NCBI GenBank assembly: GCA_015179025.1
Contig: WHUX01000166.1
Location: 1 to 64,000, forward strand
Length of the DNA: 64,000 nt
Origin: Terfezia claveryi
Lineage: Eukaryota; Ascomycota; Pezizomycetes; Pezizales; Pezizaceae
Reading direction: 5' to 3'
Made by a program: the position numbers and the translations under genes. The notes under the pieces are model-generated. The model worked only from the letters and a program-made list of their open reading frames with translations, did no database searches and was not told where the DNA came from. Position 1 is the stretch's first letter; each line of letters begins with the position of its first letter. This document shows positions 23,063-34,345 of this stretch, one piece after another.

Positions 23063-24111
23063 GGCCTGAAACATACGTCAGCTAAGCAAGTTCCATCCTA
23101 GAGGGGCGGGCATAGGAATAAATGACTCCCCCCAACGTAAGCATACCGAACCTGCTCTCGGATAGCACCCTGCGGAGGATCCTGAAACAGAGGTCAGTCA
23201 GCCTTGCGTGGACTGCGAAGGCTCCTACTTATGCCGACTGAGGCTCTGATGCAGAGTGTGAATGGATGCATGCATCCCATCCATGTGTATATAGAGCTTG
23301 TGACGGCAGTGGTGGCAGCAAATATGTTACCCCCCCCCCCAAAGCTGGATATTACTGCCTCCAGAGCTATAAATGCATACTATGCATTGGGGGTACTATG
23401 AGTAGAGTTGTCATCCGCAGTTTGTTAGGTAGTGCTAGTTTTTTTTAGTTTTTTTAATCCAATCAGTACAGTAAGTACTCAGTATTCAAACTCAACCAGA
23501 CTATTCAAACTCCTTGCCATGCGTCAGCGACTAGAGTCTTGGCATGAGACTAACTCCGGCAGCTTATGGCGAGAATCTGCATACCTGCTGAATAAGCCCT
23601 GGTCTTCCGAGTCGGTCTCTACCCCCGGCCCGCTGCAACGCAGTGCCCTCCACTCCCTCCCTCCGTCCGGTCCTTCCCAGCTCCTTGCTCGACAAAATAA
23701 TGCGACAGAGAACGATGCGAATTTAAGAACTTGCTTAATTCAACGAAAAAAATACAGGCCCGGAGTGGTGTGGTGTGTCTATGTTCAAACTGAGGGTTTT
23801 GTTGTTCAACTCACTGTGCCATTGCTATAATTCCACACTATACAATACATCCAAGGTAATATGGTTGGTGTACTATATTAATCCCGAATATGTATGAATT
23901 TATATGCTCTGAAGCATGCTATGTATATATATATAATATGGAATCAAATAGCCAGCCAGGGATATATATCATTATTAATAGTAATAGTATGTAGTTTGGT
24001 ATGAGCAATATGTATATGATAAACAATACACAATGGATTCGAATTAGGCAATTGCCTCCTATAGAAAAGCCATTTCGATAGAACGAACCAACAGCCAGTT
24101 TGAATAAGAAA
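23063..24111. other. Gene-free tract
   Basis: Contains an open frame of 132 codons at 23432-23830 with no recognisable domain, a C-run at 23331-23340 and TATATA tracts near 23925. I see no convincing gene. Confidence 0.4.
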
Positions 24112-24119
24112 CTCATTTG

Positions 24120-25814
24120 CACCTGTGGCATGTAGGGGTCACATAAGCTAAGAATGAGGGGATCGTTGCGAATCCCCTATTCTTAGCTTATCTGCACCCC
24201 AGGGGATCCCCCCATAGCAAATTTTCTAGCTAAGCTTGGCGTCAACCGTAGTCGCTTTTGAAAAATATTGTAAAAAACAATGGGGTTTGTGTATGTTTCT
24301 TACATATGTGTATATATGTATTCATACCAGCTCATCTGAATTTCCCACCACTATACAATTATTGCCTCCCTAGGAGTGGTGACTAACATCATTGAGACTT
24401 CTCGAAATCTCACATCTTTGGTGAAGATAGAGAATAGAATTTGATAAAATCCAGCCTCTGCAGCATCTTAAGCTGGCCGATTTAAGACGCTATCATATCC
24501 AACCTCTGCAGCGTTTTAAGCTGGCTAATTTAAGACGCTATTGCATCCAGCCTCTGCGGCGTCTTAAGCTGGTTGATTTAAGATGGTATCCATCCAGCCT
24601 CTGTAACGAGACTAGCCTCTGTCTTACCCTAAATTTGAGCGGACTTGGCACTGAGCGGGCTTAGCATTGTGCTAGCTTGTTACTTGTAGTAAGCTTAGCA
24701 TACACTAAATAAAATTACTAGATTGGGAAAACGGGAGGATTATTTAAATTGTAATATTGAAGTGGATAATAGATGTGATGTGATATGTGAGATATAAACA
24801 AATTACAAATGGCTATCTATTTCATATTGTATTCCCATACATCGGGGTTCCTAAATCAAAAGTCAAATAGAATATTGGTAGTAGGGTCTGAGTCTATTTA
24901 ATAAGACTTACAGATAACTGGAATATAAACTCAACTTGTAATAACAGCACCTATATTCTATGTAGATGAGACTATATTGCTGCTAGACTAGTCTGGTTGG
25001 CACAACCCCCCCGCAACCTACTATGATTAATAATAATTGAATGTATAATGCTTATATCAAGTTTATATCTTATGGATCATATTGGTTAGTTAAGTATTGT
25101 TATTACTTGTTTAGATCATATTGGTTAGTTAAGTATTATTATTATTACTTGTTTATGGTGCAGTGGATTGGGTTTTGAGTTCAAGTTTATTATAATTGGC
25201 AGGTCAGAGGTTCGATTCATCCTTTCATTTTTTCATTTTGGTTTTTTTTAGACTTTATTTCACCGTTAAGACTGCGACACAATGCCAAGCCCGCACAATG
25301 CCAAGCCCGCACAATGCCAAGCCCACTCAGTGCCAAGCCCGCTCAGGTTTAGGGTAAGTCAGAGGCTAGTCTCATTACAGAGGCTAGATGGATAGCGTCT
25401 TAAATCAGCCAGCTTAAGATGCCACAGAGGCTGGATGCGATAGCGTCTTAAATTGGCCAGCTTAAGACGCTGCAGAGGCTGGATCTTATCAGATTCTATT
25501 CTCTATCTTCACCAAAGATGCGAGATTTCGAGAAGTCTCAATGATGTTAGTCACCGCTCCTAGGGAGGCAATAATTGTATATGTGGTGGGAAATTCAGAT
25601 GAGCTGGTATGAATACATATATGCACATATGTAAGAAACGTACACAAACCCCATTGTTCTTTGCTATATTTTTCAAAAGCGACTACAGTTGATGCCAAGC
25701 TTAGCTAGAAAATTTGCTGTGGGGGGATCCCCTGGGGTGCAGATAAGCTAAGAATAGGGGATTCGCAACGATCCCCTCATTCTTAGCTTATGTGACCCCT
25801 GCATGCCACAGGTG
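24120..25814. mobile_element. 1.7-kb foldback DNA element with 8-bp target duplication
   Basis: Starts CACCTGTGGCATGTAGGGG and ends CCCCTGCATGCCACAGGTG. It is flanked by the perfect 8-bp duplication CTCATTTG (24112-24119, 25815-25822). The inverted repeats are about 550 bp each (24120-24672 and roughly 25285-25814) with good similarity throughout. Each contains a sub-terminal palindrome of about 22 bp (GCTAAGAATGAGGGGATCG ... CCCCTATTCTTAGC) and internal repeats of about 50 bp with TTTAAGACGCTAT and CAGCCTCTGCAGCGTCTTAA. The AT-rich centre encodes nothing. Duplication length fits hAT, P or Merlin superfamilies; the ends alone do not decide. Confidence 0.9.
25156..25230 (+). other. Pol III A-box/B-box-like pair inside the foldback element
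   Basis: TGGTGCAGTGG at 25156-25166 matches the tRNA A-box consensus. GGTTCGATTCA at 25209-25219 matches the B-box at ten of eleven positions, 42 bases further, followed by T-runs that could terminate Pol III. A convincing cloverleaf is not evident, so this is tRNA-derived (SINE-like) sequence or chance rather than a functional tRNA. Confidence 0.35.
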
Positions 25815-26042
25815 CTCATTTGGGACGGCGGGTAGTCTCATGGGTGGCGGGCGTGTTTGCCCCACCTTAGTCCGCCCTTCGTCACCCATCGCCATGTACT
25901 GCTCAATGCAAACCATCCTCCCGTTAACCAACTGGTCGTTGCTCCAAATTCACCTGCCCTTCCAAAATTTTATACCATTAGGCAGCCTCGCCCCAGTGTC
26001 TACAGATACAGTGTTTACAGATGCAACTCCGGTCCCGTGCTA

Positions 26043-26901
26043 CAGTGAACCCTCTTTATAAGCAACCCCCGTTATAAGAAATACCTGGTTATAAGAAACA
26101 GGGCTCCGGTCCCGCCAGAATTTGTATGGGAAAATAAGAAACCTCGTTACTAGCAGGTTTCTTAAGTATCTGCTTAGTAATACATTTAAAATTGCGAGTT
26201 TCTTATATCGAGGTAGAGTCAGCTGGAGATATTACCCCGCAGTTGCAACCATATCGTGTGAATTGTTTCTCAACCACTTTACATTCCGTCCCATTACACA
26301 AGCGCTCATTGTGTGCACCCATACCAGGTCTATTGAGATAAACTACTCCAGGCTTCTTAGTCCTACACCCACTTACCCCACCTTAACTATGCTGCCAAAG
26401 CAAACCAAACTCGCCAGGCATGGAGTCAGAAAGAACGTGATGATATTCGCAGTCAACGTGCACTACATCCAGGTCATAGCTATCATGATATTAAAAAGTG
26501 GTTCAATACCAAATATGCACCTAAGACGATTAGTAAATCTCAAATTAGCAAGATCCTGAGTCCAAAACGGCCACGAGTGCCATCGGCAAGCATGACGGTA
26601 CAATTGCATAAGATTCAGCCAACAGCAGAACGAGTTCGCAGTGGTAGATGGAATCAATTAGATCATGTTAATAGACAGAAAGGGGAGCAGCTAGAGGGTC
26701 TTCTATATAGAGAAAAGCGGGATATTGAGAGTCTACAAGGCATGGCTCGACACACACACCAACAAGCAACAATCACAGGTTATTTTAGGCCGGGGTCGGA
26801 AATTTCCTAATTTTTTTGTATATATCTCGATATAAGAAACCCCTCGTTATAAGAAACCCTTGGTCGGTCCCGAGGGGGTTGCTTATAAAGAGGGTTCACT
26901 G
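26043..26901 (+). mobile_element. Deleted pogo/Fot1-type DNA transposon
   Basis: Begins CAGTGAACCCTCTTTATAAG and ends CTTATAAAGAGGGTTCACTG, flanked by TA on both sides, as expected for Tc1/mariner-pogo insertion. Total 859 bp. It holds only the N-terminal part of a transposase, so it is a non-autonomous deletion derivative. A second inverted motif GTTATAAGAAA lies just inside each end. Sister copies of the end sequence lie at 35519-35609 and 36350-36424. Confidence 0.9.
26366..26810 (+). pseudogene. Pogo-type transposase, N-terminal CENP-B/HTH fragment
   Basis: The plus frame reads NQTRQAWSQKERDDIRSQRA, then HDIKKWFNTKYAPKTISKSQ, ISKILSPKRPRVPSAS and RRSGRWNQLDHV-like sequence to a stop near 26808. 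A helix-turn-helix with the 'ISKSQISKIL' recognition-helix pattern is typical of CENP-B N-terminal domains in Fot1/pogo transposases. These bind the terminal repeats. There is no ATG at a sensible position, an upstream stop sits at about 26360, and the DDE catalytic domain is absent. The stop falls just inside the right TIR. Confidence 0.75.
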
Positions 26902-27135
26902 TAAATACTCATTACTCCTATACTCTATTCGGTCCCAATATGGGGACCATGAGGAGACACCAGGGAACCCGGCTAGATTCAGGAGAAGGCATGTTAATCC
27001 GCCAGGTCCAGCGTACAGAAACCAAAGAAGGACGAACTTAGGTGAATCAAGGTCCCATGCTGTCATTAACCGGCTTGTGTCCAATGACACAAAGGGCCAG
27101 ACTGAACTTCAACCGAAACCCAATAACAAGAGCAT
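26902..27135 (-). mobile_element. LINE 3'-end fragment (minus strand)
   Basis: Carries the shared LINE 3' signature, read on the plus strand: ATTACTCCTATnnn ... CGGTCCCAATATGGGGACCATGAGGAG ... GGAACCCGGCTAGATTCAGG ... GTTAATCCGCCAGGTCCAGCG ... GCTGTCATTAACCGGC. The same blocks follow LINE ORF2 in other copies. No coding part. The pogo element abuts its tail side. Confidence 0.75.
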
Positions 27136-27275
27136 AAAGGAAAGTCTCATAAATAAAGCTGTCATAAAACGAATAACCCCGCGCAAGTAAGAAGCCAATG
27201 CAGAAAAAGGAAAGTCTCATAAATAAAGCTGTCATAAAACGAATAACCCCGCGCAAGTAAGAAGCCAATGCAGAA
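27136..27275. repeat. 70-bp perfect tandem duplication
   Basis: Two adjacent units begin AAAGGAAAGTCTCATAAATA and end GAAGCCAATGCAGAA, at 27136-27205 and 27206-27275. They appear identical, so the duplication is recent. Confidence 0.9.
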
Positions 27276-27639
27276 AAAAATAATGCTCTCGTAGAAAAAT
27301 CGCCAGTGAAAAGAACTCAAATGCCTGATGCGCTCGAGGGAAAAGGATCCCTCATCTCTGCCCATCGTATGCTGTAGTGCGGAAGAATCTCGTGTGTGAG
27401 GTCGATTTCCTCTGGCATGTAGATTACAAGACTTGATGCTAGCTTCCCGACCCTTCTGTTCCCCTACACCAGCCAGCGAATGCAAAGAATTCCAGCTCTC
27501 TTGTTGTCCTCCTCGATCCAACAACCCATTACACCGAGTTTGTATTCGGATTGAGTATCTCGTGGGGAAGGGGCCACATTGGTATAAAAGGTCAACGAGT
27601 AGTTAGGCGGATCAGAGGGCGTGCTTCGAATTGTTCATA
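27276..27639. other. Spacer without a recognised gene
   Basis: Contains short open frames on the minus strand only. Nothing recognised. Confidence 0.4.
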
Positions 27640-28325
27640 GGTAAGGTTGCAGGCACAGCATTCACAGCTACCCATGGCGGGATACACTCCGCCTCCAAGG
27701 CGGTCCGGACCGTAAGGAGGCCAGGTTCAAGAGGGAATTCAGGGTAAGAAGGTGTGAATAGGGTCGTCCGGCACCCCCAGCCTAAACGTGGATTCAGATG
27801 GATCAAGGCCCCCAGAGAGGCTGACTGTATCACATCGGCAATGCAGTTTCCAGGGCATGCGAATGCGGACTCCCGGTGGAGGATGGACAGCACATCACCT
27901 TCGATTTCCATGTTTCAGACGCATCCGAGCCAGCCTCCTTGGGGACAATCGCAGCTCGGAGGACCTGGACAAGCCCGAGTGGAGAAAGGAGGATGATGAA
28001 ACTTTTGAGGCCACGGAGGCCTTCTTTAATTTCATCCTTCAAGAGTCTTGTGACATGTCGTTTACTATCCATCCTTCGAGTCCCAGGATAGTTATAAGAT
28101 CGCGATCATTAGTCTGTTTGGTTTTCTTATTCTGTCCATTTTAAAAGACCATTCATTATTTACCATCTATTGTTGAGTTCATAATCATTAGTCAGTTCTT
28201 TCGAATTCGTTCTGGGGGAGCTCTCAGTCAGGCCCTGCGCGGGTCATCGAATATTGTCCCTCGACCCCAGGTGGCCCCCCTAACCGGACCGCATAGGAGT
28301 AATGGGTATTTAAAAAAAACAAAAG
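27640..28325 (+). pseudogene. LINE ORF2 C-terminus and 3' tail (plus strand)
   Basis: Broken plus frames show the LINE C-terminal zinc region in which the last Cys appears lost (ACECGLPVEDGQHITFDF, family pattern C.CG......H....C). Then come DLDKPEWRKEDDETFEATEA and FFNFILQES, matching ELDKAEWRKEGEDSYEATEA of the 43225-45019 copy. The 3' untranslated tail ends in AATGGGTATTTAAAAAAAA near 28310-28320. A 5'-truncated LINE copy. Confidence 0.8.
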
Positions 28326-29726
28326 AAGTGGAGTGGCGCAGTTGCCACCTAGCTTAGGTTTCTGTGGTTTCTGTCTGAACACTCCTCTCAGAGCCCTCCA
28401 TCCCTCGATCATTGAGATTTCCGTATCAACGGAAACTATTCATGGTGCAGCAAGATCTCAGTGTTTATCTCCCTGGTTTAATTATTCCCTATGCAGAGAT
28501 ACCTATCCCGGTTTTTAATTCCCAAAAACTCTATCACATTATTCACAGCCACCCCATCCCTAGGTAACCACCAGTTCCACTACCACCAGAGTCTGATTCA
28601 AGCACCCAGACTACACCCCCGAAAAAGGCACACACTGGCACAGACAAGCATAGTTGACATGACCAAAACACGGAACAATGTTGCTACCTTGTTGGAAAAA
28701 GGGTAATAGGACAACTCAGGGTATCTATGGAGATCGGCGGGCGCTCAAAATTTGTTCTGTTTAGGCAACTAGGAAGGTCAGCGGGATATTTCAGACGGAG
28801 GATTTCCTTACCTTCATATGAAGTTGATAATTAAGCCACCTGGTATGCGAATATATCCTCACCCCTCCCACAGTAAGAATGTAATTCTTACATGCCTGTA
28901 CCACAACACACACATGCGCAGGGCCAGGGACCGGAACCATCCGCCAGAGACCGGGGAAGAGGCGAGAGCCAACTCACAGGAGATTTGATAAAGGTAAAGG
29001 TAATATGGAAGAAGCCCCCAACTATCCGTTCACACCAAACCCCACCAATCCAACAACAATAAGAGTTCAGGGCAAAGCACTGTCAAGGGCGACGCCACTG
29101 GCGACCATCCCCTCCCGAACCGACTAAATGGATGCTGCTAGAGGGAAAGGGAACTGTGACCGAGATTTCTCCTACCAGATCATTTTATCTACATTTAAAG
29201 GGGCATTCTTCTGCTCTCGTGACCAGACTCTTAGCGCCTACGCTGTAATTATTTCTGGTAAGACTCGAAGACTATGACGCTTACGTTCTTGGGAACAGGT
29301 CAAGATAGAGAAAAAGAAGAGACGCTTAGTTCCTGGGGACAGGCCGAGATAGAAACACAAAGGCTGATCAACTTCGTTGGACAAGTATACTACCTGCTTG
29401 TGCCAACGAGAATACCACCCCCTCCTCAATAACGTCCATGCTTGGAGGATTTACTTGGCATCAGCAAAAGCTTTCTTACGCTGCAACGCACCACCGGAGT
29501 CTAAACTCCTTCTAATTAGTCTGGTTGGCACCTTGTACACTACCTTCTAATGCGAGTTACTAACTTCCATCGTCCATTTTCTACTTTTCTTATCATATTT
29601 CCTCGCCCGACGTTTTCTTACCTTATCAGCAAAACTAAATATCCGTCTGGACGTATTTACTCATAATTTACTTGCCATACATCCAACCTCAGTCGAGGTT
29701 ACCAGGCTGATAACCTCCCTGCGGGT
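28326..29726. other. Gene-free tract
   Basis: No convincing gene. An imperfect tandem pair of about 45 bp (GACGCTTACGTTCTTGGGAACAGGTC... and GACGCTTAGTTCCTGGGGACAGGCC...) lies at 29277-29360. Confidence 0.4.
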
Positions 29727-29736
29727 AATGCCAGCC

Positions 29737-29862
29737 GTGATTGTTTGTACGAGATGTGACCTGTCCTGAATCCACCCGGGTTTCCGGGTGGCTCATCATG
29801 GTCGCCTTGTTGGGGCCGAATAGGAGTAATAAGTATTTTTTTTAAAGAAAAAAAAAAAAAGA
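29737..29862 (+). mobile_element. 126-bp LINE 3'-end insertion with target duplication
   Basis: Only the LINE 3' signature (CCTGAATCCACCCGGGTTTC ... GAATAGGAGTAATAAGTATTTT) and an A-rich tail remain. Flanked by the 10-bp duplication AATGCCAGCC (29727-29736, 29863-29872), showing a genuine target-primed insertion of a severely 5'-truncated copy. Confidence 0.85.
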
Positions 29863-30099
29863 AATGCCAGCCTGCCCGGAGGAATAGAGTATCGGTCTCT
29901 CTATTACCGCCAAATCTTAAGAACAAAAGATTTGTAAAAAGAATTAGTTGCACAAAAAACAAGAAAACTCCTCCAGATGTTTCTCGTGCCCGGAATGGAG
30001 CTCCCAGTGCTGCAGTAGCCACACGCCAACCAGTATAGCCGCTAACCTGCACAGCCCCAGCAAGCCCACACCACTGCTTCACCCACTTCAGACTACATC

Positions 30100-31904
30100 T
30101 TGAACATTCCTCAACAAACTACAGTAGCACATCAACCAAGCTATTCCCTTGTACTACTCAACAACATACGCGTACGACATACCACAATCCTCTACGGGCA
30201 TCTTACGCTGGACAGCCGTTACGATCACCCGTGGAAGTGGGGTACTTGCGCCAAAACAATGGCCGCCTATACAATGATGGGGGCCTGTGATATGTATCCC
30301 AGGGTACGACCAACCATCCGGCGTGCAGTCACCGCGCCTAACAACAAGCCCAATACATTGGATACACCCCAAGCGAAGCCTGGAGAACAAACACACCGCC
30401 CTCCGAGACCATTTACCTTACCACGTGTTGAGGGCAACCCTTCCCTACAAGAACACCCATTGCTGAATGAACGGGATTTGATGGCCGCTGGCTCCTTACA
30501 CCCAGTCGCTGGTTGTATCACTACACCTTCAGCATGCCACCCAGAGCGAGGCAATGCACTGGATCTTAAACTCCAGTTGTCCGCTGACACAAAACACGCA
30601 CTACAATCGGATCCCACCCCGGGTACTATAGTCACCATCAGCAGGCTTGCATACACTGCACTCACTGACCTCGCCAAACACCTGAAAACACATAGCTTAT
30701 TCCATACTCATATAAACCCGAGGGCAGTTTCCACCCTCCGTATCCATGATCTATCCCCATCGGAATATCTGGAGCTTTACAACCTTCTGGAGCCGCAGCT
30801 TGAAGGTTTCCGAATTAAAGTCGACTTTCACGATACCACACTCATCATGCGCCGTCCTTCAGGGACGCATGAATCCGGCGTCAAAGGCTGGATGTCTGTG
30901 GGATTCTTACTTCAGACTCAAATGTCAATGCCACCAGGGGTAAAAGAGTGTTTTGACTTCAAGAAGGGACAGCCTGATGTCCAACTCCCCCCCTCTCTCT
31001 AGGCGGCTTTCGAATCAAATGCCCTGACACCTGTCTTGGTACTCTAGATGATAGGATTCCAACCTTGGTGCTTGAGACAGGGTATAGCCAGACTGTTGGA
31101 GAAATACATACTGTTGCAAAGACATGGCTTTGGAGACCAATTAAGGATGAAATAGCGGCACTTGAGGACCATGCAGTCCAGTGTGTAATTATCTTCAAAA
31201 TCAATGAAAATCTTTCAAAACACTGGCTCCCTGCATTCCAACAAGCTTTCCGGAAGAACAACTTCAATACTAATCGGGATCTTGCACCAAATCCAACCTC
31301 ATTTTTGTCCAAGGTGGCTCTACAATCAATTGTACTAACAGTCGAAATTTGGCGCAATGAGAAGGATGCCATCACGGGCGAATTGAAACGTGAACACACG
31401 GTTCGCAAGAGCCCAACCTGCACTATCCCGGTATGTATCTCCACACACAGTATCACTACCGAACAGCTTTTTGATACGTGGATTTGGGAATATCTCCTGG
31501 ATGTCCATAATAAGACCTACGAGACCTTCCATGCACTACAAGACCACACTCCAATTCCCCGGTCCACCATCTGTACAACGCCGCAGAATAAATACTTTAC
31601 ACTCTACCTGGACGATTTGACCTCCCCCAAGGATATTCCACAGGATCGACGAGAAACAATCTGGATAAATATACCTATGACTGTATGGGTGTGGGGGTAT
31701 CTACTCTCTGAGAGAGTGGGGTTCAAAGGATGGCGGAGTCAGGTGGTTAATGACTCGGCTTATTGGGCACAGTTTGGCAGTGTAAATAAGGAAAATCAGA
31801 ATCCAACAATAGACATGGAGGATGGGGGAGGTATACTTGGAGATTTGGATGTGGAAAATGACCAGACGAGAGTCAAGAGAAGGAAGGTTCAAAAAGGATT
31901 GTAG
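30100..31904 (+). CDS. PD-(D/E)XK-like nuclease-domain protein, frame interrupted once
   Basis: Two plus-strand frames, 30100-31002 (300 codons) and about 31003-31904, form one protein of roughly 600 residues if a single frame break at 30985-31003 is bridged. The first half ends with HDLSPSEYLELYNLLEPQLE. The second starts GGFRIKCPDTCLGTLDDRIP and continues TLVLETGYSQTVGEIHTVAK and VQCVIIFKINENL. The order D, E-T/V-G-x-S, then a V-I-x-F-K strand is typical of restriction-endonuclease-like proteins common in fungal genomes. The tail has a KRRK cluster, possibly nuclear. The break lies in a C7 run followed by CT repeats, so a one-base indel (sequencing error or real) is likely. A 63-base GT...AG intron (30940-31002) is geometrically possible but gives the wrong phase. 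The gene is flanked by LINE and pogo debris. Confidence 0.6.
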
Positions 31905-32318
31905 GTAGAGGCTATGCCTTCCCATAGAGTCTGTGAATTTTCTGGCAAGTTCATCTACCTGAAGTAGTCCATATGGTAGTTCATTCAACCGTTCTACTTT
32001 CCTATCGTAGCCGTGGCTCTTTACCCTAGCTGAATGGGATATATCACTTCTCTCCTCATTCTCTCCAAAACATTTACCTGTATCTCTACTCACTCATGTC
32101 AGCATCAAATATCCCGACAGAATAATTACATAACTAATGAATCATCCATCTACCTACTCACATGTGGTCTTGAACCCTACTCAGAAACTAAACGCCCATG
32201 TTCCAGGGAAGCTGGCAGGCATGTGATCTTGCATTCAGTATATACATTTGAGGGGGTGTCGATCGATATTATAGTACCTCCCAGTGAGTACACTTCTCTC
32301 ATTTGGAACGATTTCAGT
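31905..32318. other. Intergenic, nothing recognised
   Basis: Downstream flank of the nuclease-like gene. No gene or repeat recognised. Confidence 0.4.
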
Positions 32319-32585
32319 GGCGTCCGGACGCCACAATGGTGTCTCCCACTCCCGTTGTCTGCCGTCTGCCTCCCAGCGCGCCCTGTATGTACCTTCCGGC
32401 CTTTCTGTCTCCCAGGGCATCCTCTCCGTACTCGTCCGACCTCTTGCCTCCCAAGGTACCTGTAGCTTGCTAAGTATTTTCTGGCTCCCAGACGCCACGG
32501 TGGTGTCTCCTGGAGACTCGCTGCTGTCAATATATCTCCCATGGAATCCAGCGAGTCATCCTATGCCTCCCAGGCATTAGAGAAG
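32319..32585. repeat. CTCCCAG/GACGCC word-rich patch
   Basis: Irregular recurrence of GGCGTCCGGACGCCAC, GTGTCTCC, GCCTCCCAG and TCTCCCAGGGC. Resembles in style the interiors at 102-344, 600-850, 4470-4790 and 61830-62045, which share the GTCC(A/G)GACGC word. No inverted ends found here. Confidence 0.5.
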
Positions 32586-32649
32586 AATGTTGGCGGCATG
32601 GATCCTACTTGTCGTCGCTACTGCCTCTCCGATGCCATCTTGTGCCCCT

Positions 32650-33360
32650 CAACCTCTCAGATATACGACATCTAGAAATCCTCCCTCGCTACAATGGAGT
32701 CGTGCTACCTGCAACCAAGCGCACTCATGGTTGAGGGCATACATGGAAATAAGCAGGTAAATGTCATCTGTAGCTAGCTTTCCCATCATACCTCTATCTC
32801 GATATAGGCAAATAACCTTAGCACGATCTGAAATACCTTGGCGAAATCCCTTCTCATCCATATTATATGTATGCCTGTCAAGAATATTATATAAGCATCG
32901 GAGATTCTGCAATTTAGTGAAGTGGAATCGAATTAAATTCAGGTTGCTTGCTTTGATACGCTTGGCTACTGAGCGAGTTCAGGATGTCGATTTAAAATTC
33001 TAGTAATCCAGTTTCTTCCTACTATTGACTCTTCATCCCATTCTTTCCCCTTGAGTAATGCCACTGCTTTTTAACATGGGCAATGCTAGGATGAAACCCC
33101 CACTCCTCTAGCTTCACAATCCATCGTACAATCGCCTTCTCCTCCACTGGTGTATATAGCTATCGTGAGATATGTGCTCTAGATCGAGATTGACTACCAT
33201 TTAGACGCCGATGTAGGGTTGTATATCCAATTCCAAAAGCATCTGCTGTCTTTCGAATAGAGGGGTATTGGCCTTCATATGCCAATATTGCGCGACGAAT
33301 GGTGGTTTCCCGTTGGGTTTCTGTGGTCCGCTGGCGTTGCTTAAGCCTTCACATTACGCT
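32650..33360 (-). pseudogene. Pogo/Fot1-type transposase, N-terminal half
   Basis: Minus-strand reading from about 33345. A psq-type helix-turn-helix (SIRKTADAFGIGYTTLHRRL) is followed by a CENP-B DNA-binding segment (YTPVEEKAIVRWIVKLEEWG, FHPSIAHVK), and after a linker by the first catalytic block, TYNMDEKGFRQGI and RAKVICL near 32770-32860. That block corresponds to the 'YN(M/F)DE.GF' start of the DDE_1 catalytic domain. The copy ends at about 32650, so the second and third acidic residues are missing. At least four stops interrupt it (for example TAG after HIS near 33170). No TIRs found. Confidence 0.8.
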
Positions 33361-33456
33361 GAATTCCTATTAGTTTAGTATTCCTATTTTTAATTTCATG
33401 GCAATAAACGAAACCACTTACTAGATTTAGACCGGGAATTTTGCTTAACACCACCT

Positions 33457-34345
33457 TTAATTTTCGCAGTCCTCTACAATTGCTGAAGGCGTACCTCCAG
33501 GTGATTCCGTAAATACCCCGCGCCGATCACCGTGGGGCTGATCCACATGCACGTGATGATCCGCAGGCCTGTGAAGTATGGTAGCGAAAGCTGATGGTGG
33601 TTCAACTGGTTTTTCACGTTGCTGGGAGGTCTTAGCCCGCTCTGATAGCTCCTTGAGGCGGAGAACAACGGTGCTATATGATGGATCTGCAGTCGAGGTT
33701 ATGATATTGTCGATGATATTTTGGTAGTTCTGGAATTTTTGTAGTGTAGCGAGCAGCATAGTTGCCTTCCATGCATCTGTGTTGACGAAAATTTTGATCC
33801 CTGCAGCTAGTGAATCTGTGCCTACCACTGCGGTGGCGGTTATGAGTCGGAGCAAATTCCATTTGCCTTCGAAAGTAGTGATATGGTCAGCAATAGCAGT
33901 TTTCCTTTCGTTGAACCGTAGGTAGCGCTGTGCTGTTGAGTAGAAGAGCGGACAGGTGTGTCCGAGTTCTTCCTTCATAGTGGGTTTTGAGGATCTCCCA
34001 TGCTTCAGCTGGGGTCACGCATGCTTCGATGTGGGTCTGAGCCTCTTCTTCACAGTTGGCGTTGATCGTGATAAGAGCTTTGGCAGCCCTGATATCCCAG
34101 GCATCTGCTGCAGTGGTTGGTCGGGTCATTTCATTTCCTATAACCAGGGACAACATTCCTGCTACTAGCAGCACTCGCGTCATACTAGTAGTCCATGGGT
34201 GGTAGTTGTCTTGGTCTTTTAGAGCTCGTGCCGCCTTGGGTGGTTTGAACATAGAGTCTGCCATGATTTGAGGTGTTGCGGGTCGGGATGGTGGTAGGGG
34301 TGGTATATTGGATGATGTTTGTATGGCGGGGTCTGTGTTGCTCAT
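33457..34345 (-). pseudogene. Copia-type Gag (UBN2-like), frameshifted
   Basis: The minus strand starts MSNTDPAIQTSSNIPPLPPS at 34345, then LKDQDNYHPWTTSMTRVLLV, AADAWDIRAAKALITINANC and TPAEAWEILKTHYEGRTRTH (residues 40-125). These are the hallmarks of copia Gag N-terminal domains ('L.G.NY..W...M', 'AWE.L...Y'). A second frame (33978-33457) continues HITTFEGKWNLLRLITATA and ends with a His/Pro-rich stretch. The frame changes at about 33960-33900. No zinc knuckle, pol or LTR follows; the pogo remnant begins 100 bases on. An orphan gag, or a possible domesticated one, is not excluded, but the frameshift argues for decay. Confidence 0.65.

Noticed and set aside
30940..31002. 63-base intron in the nuclease-like gene
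   Set aside because: GT...AG ends and a pyrimidine-rich acceptor exist, but the resulting phase hits a stop; a one-base indel in the C7 run explains the data better.
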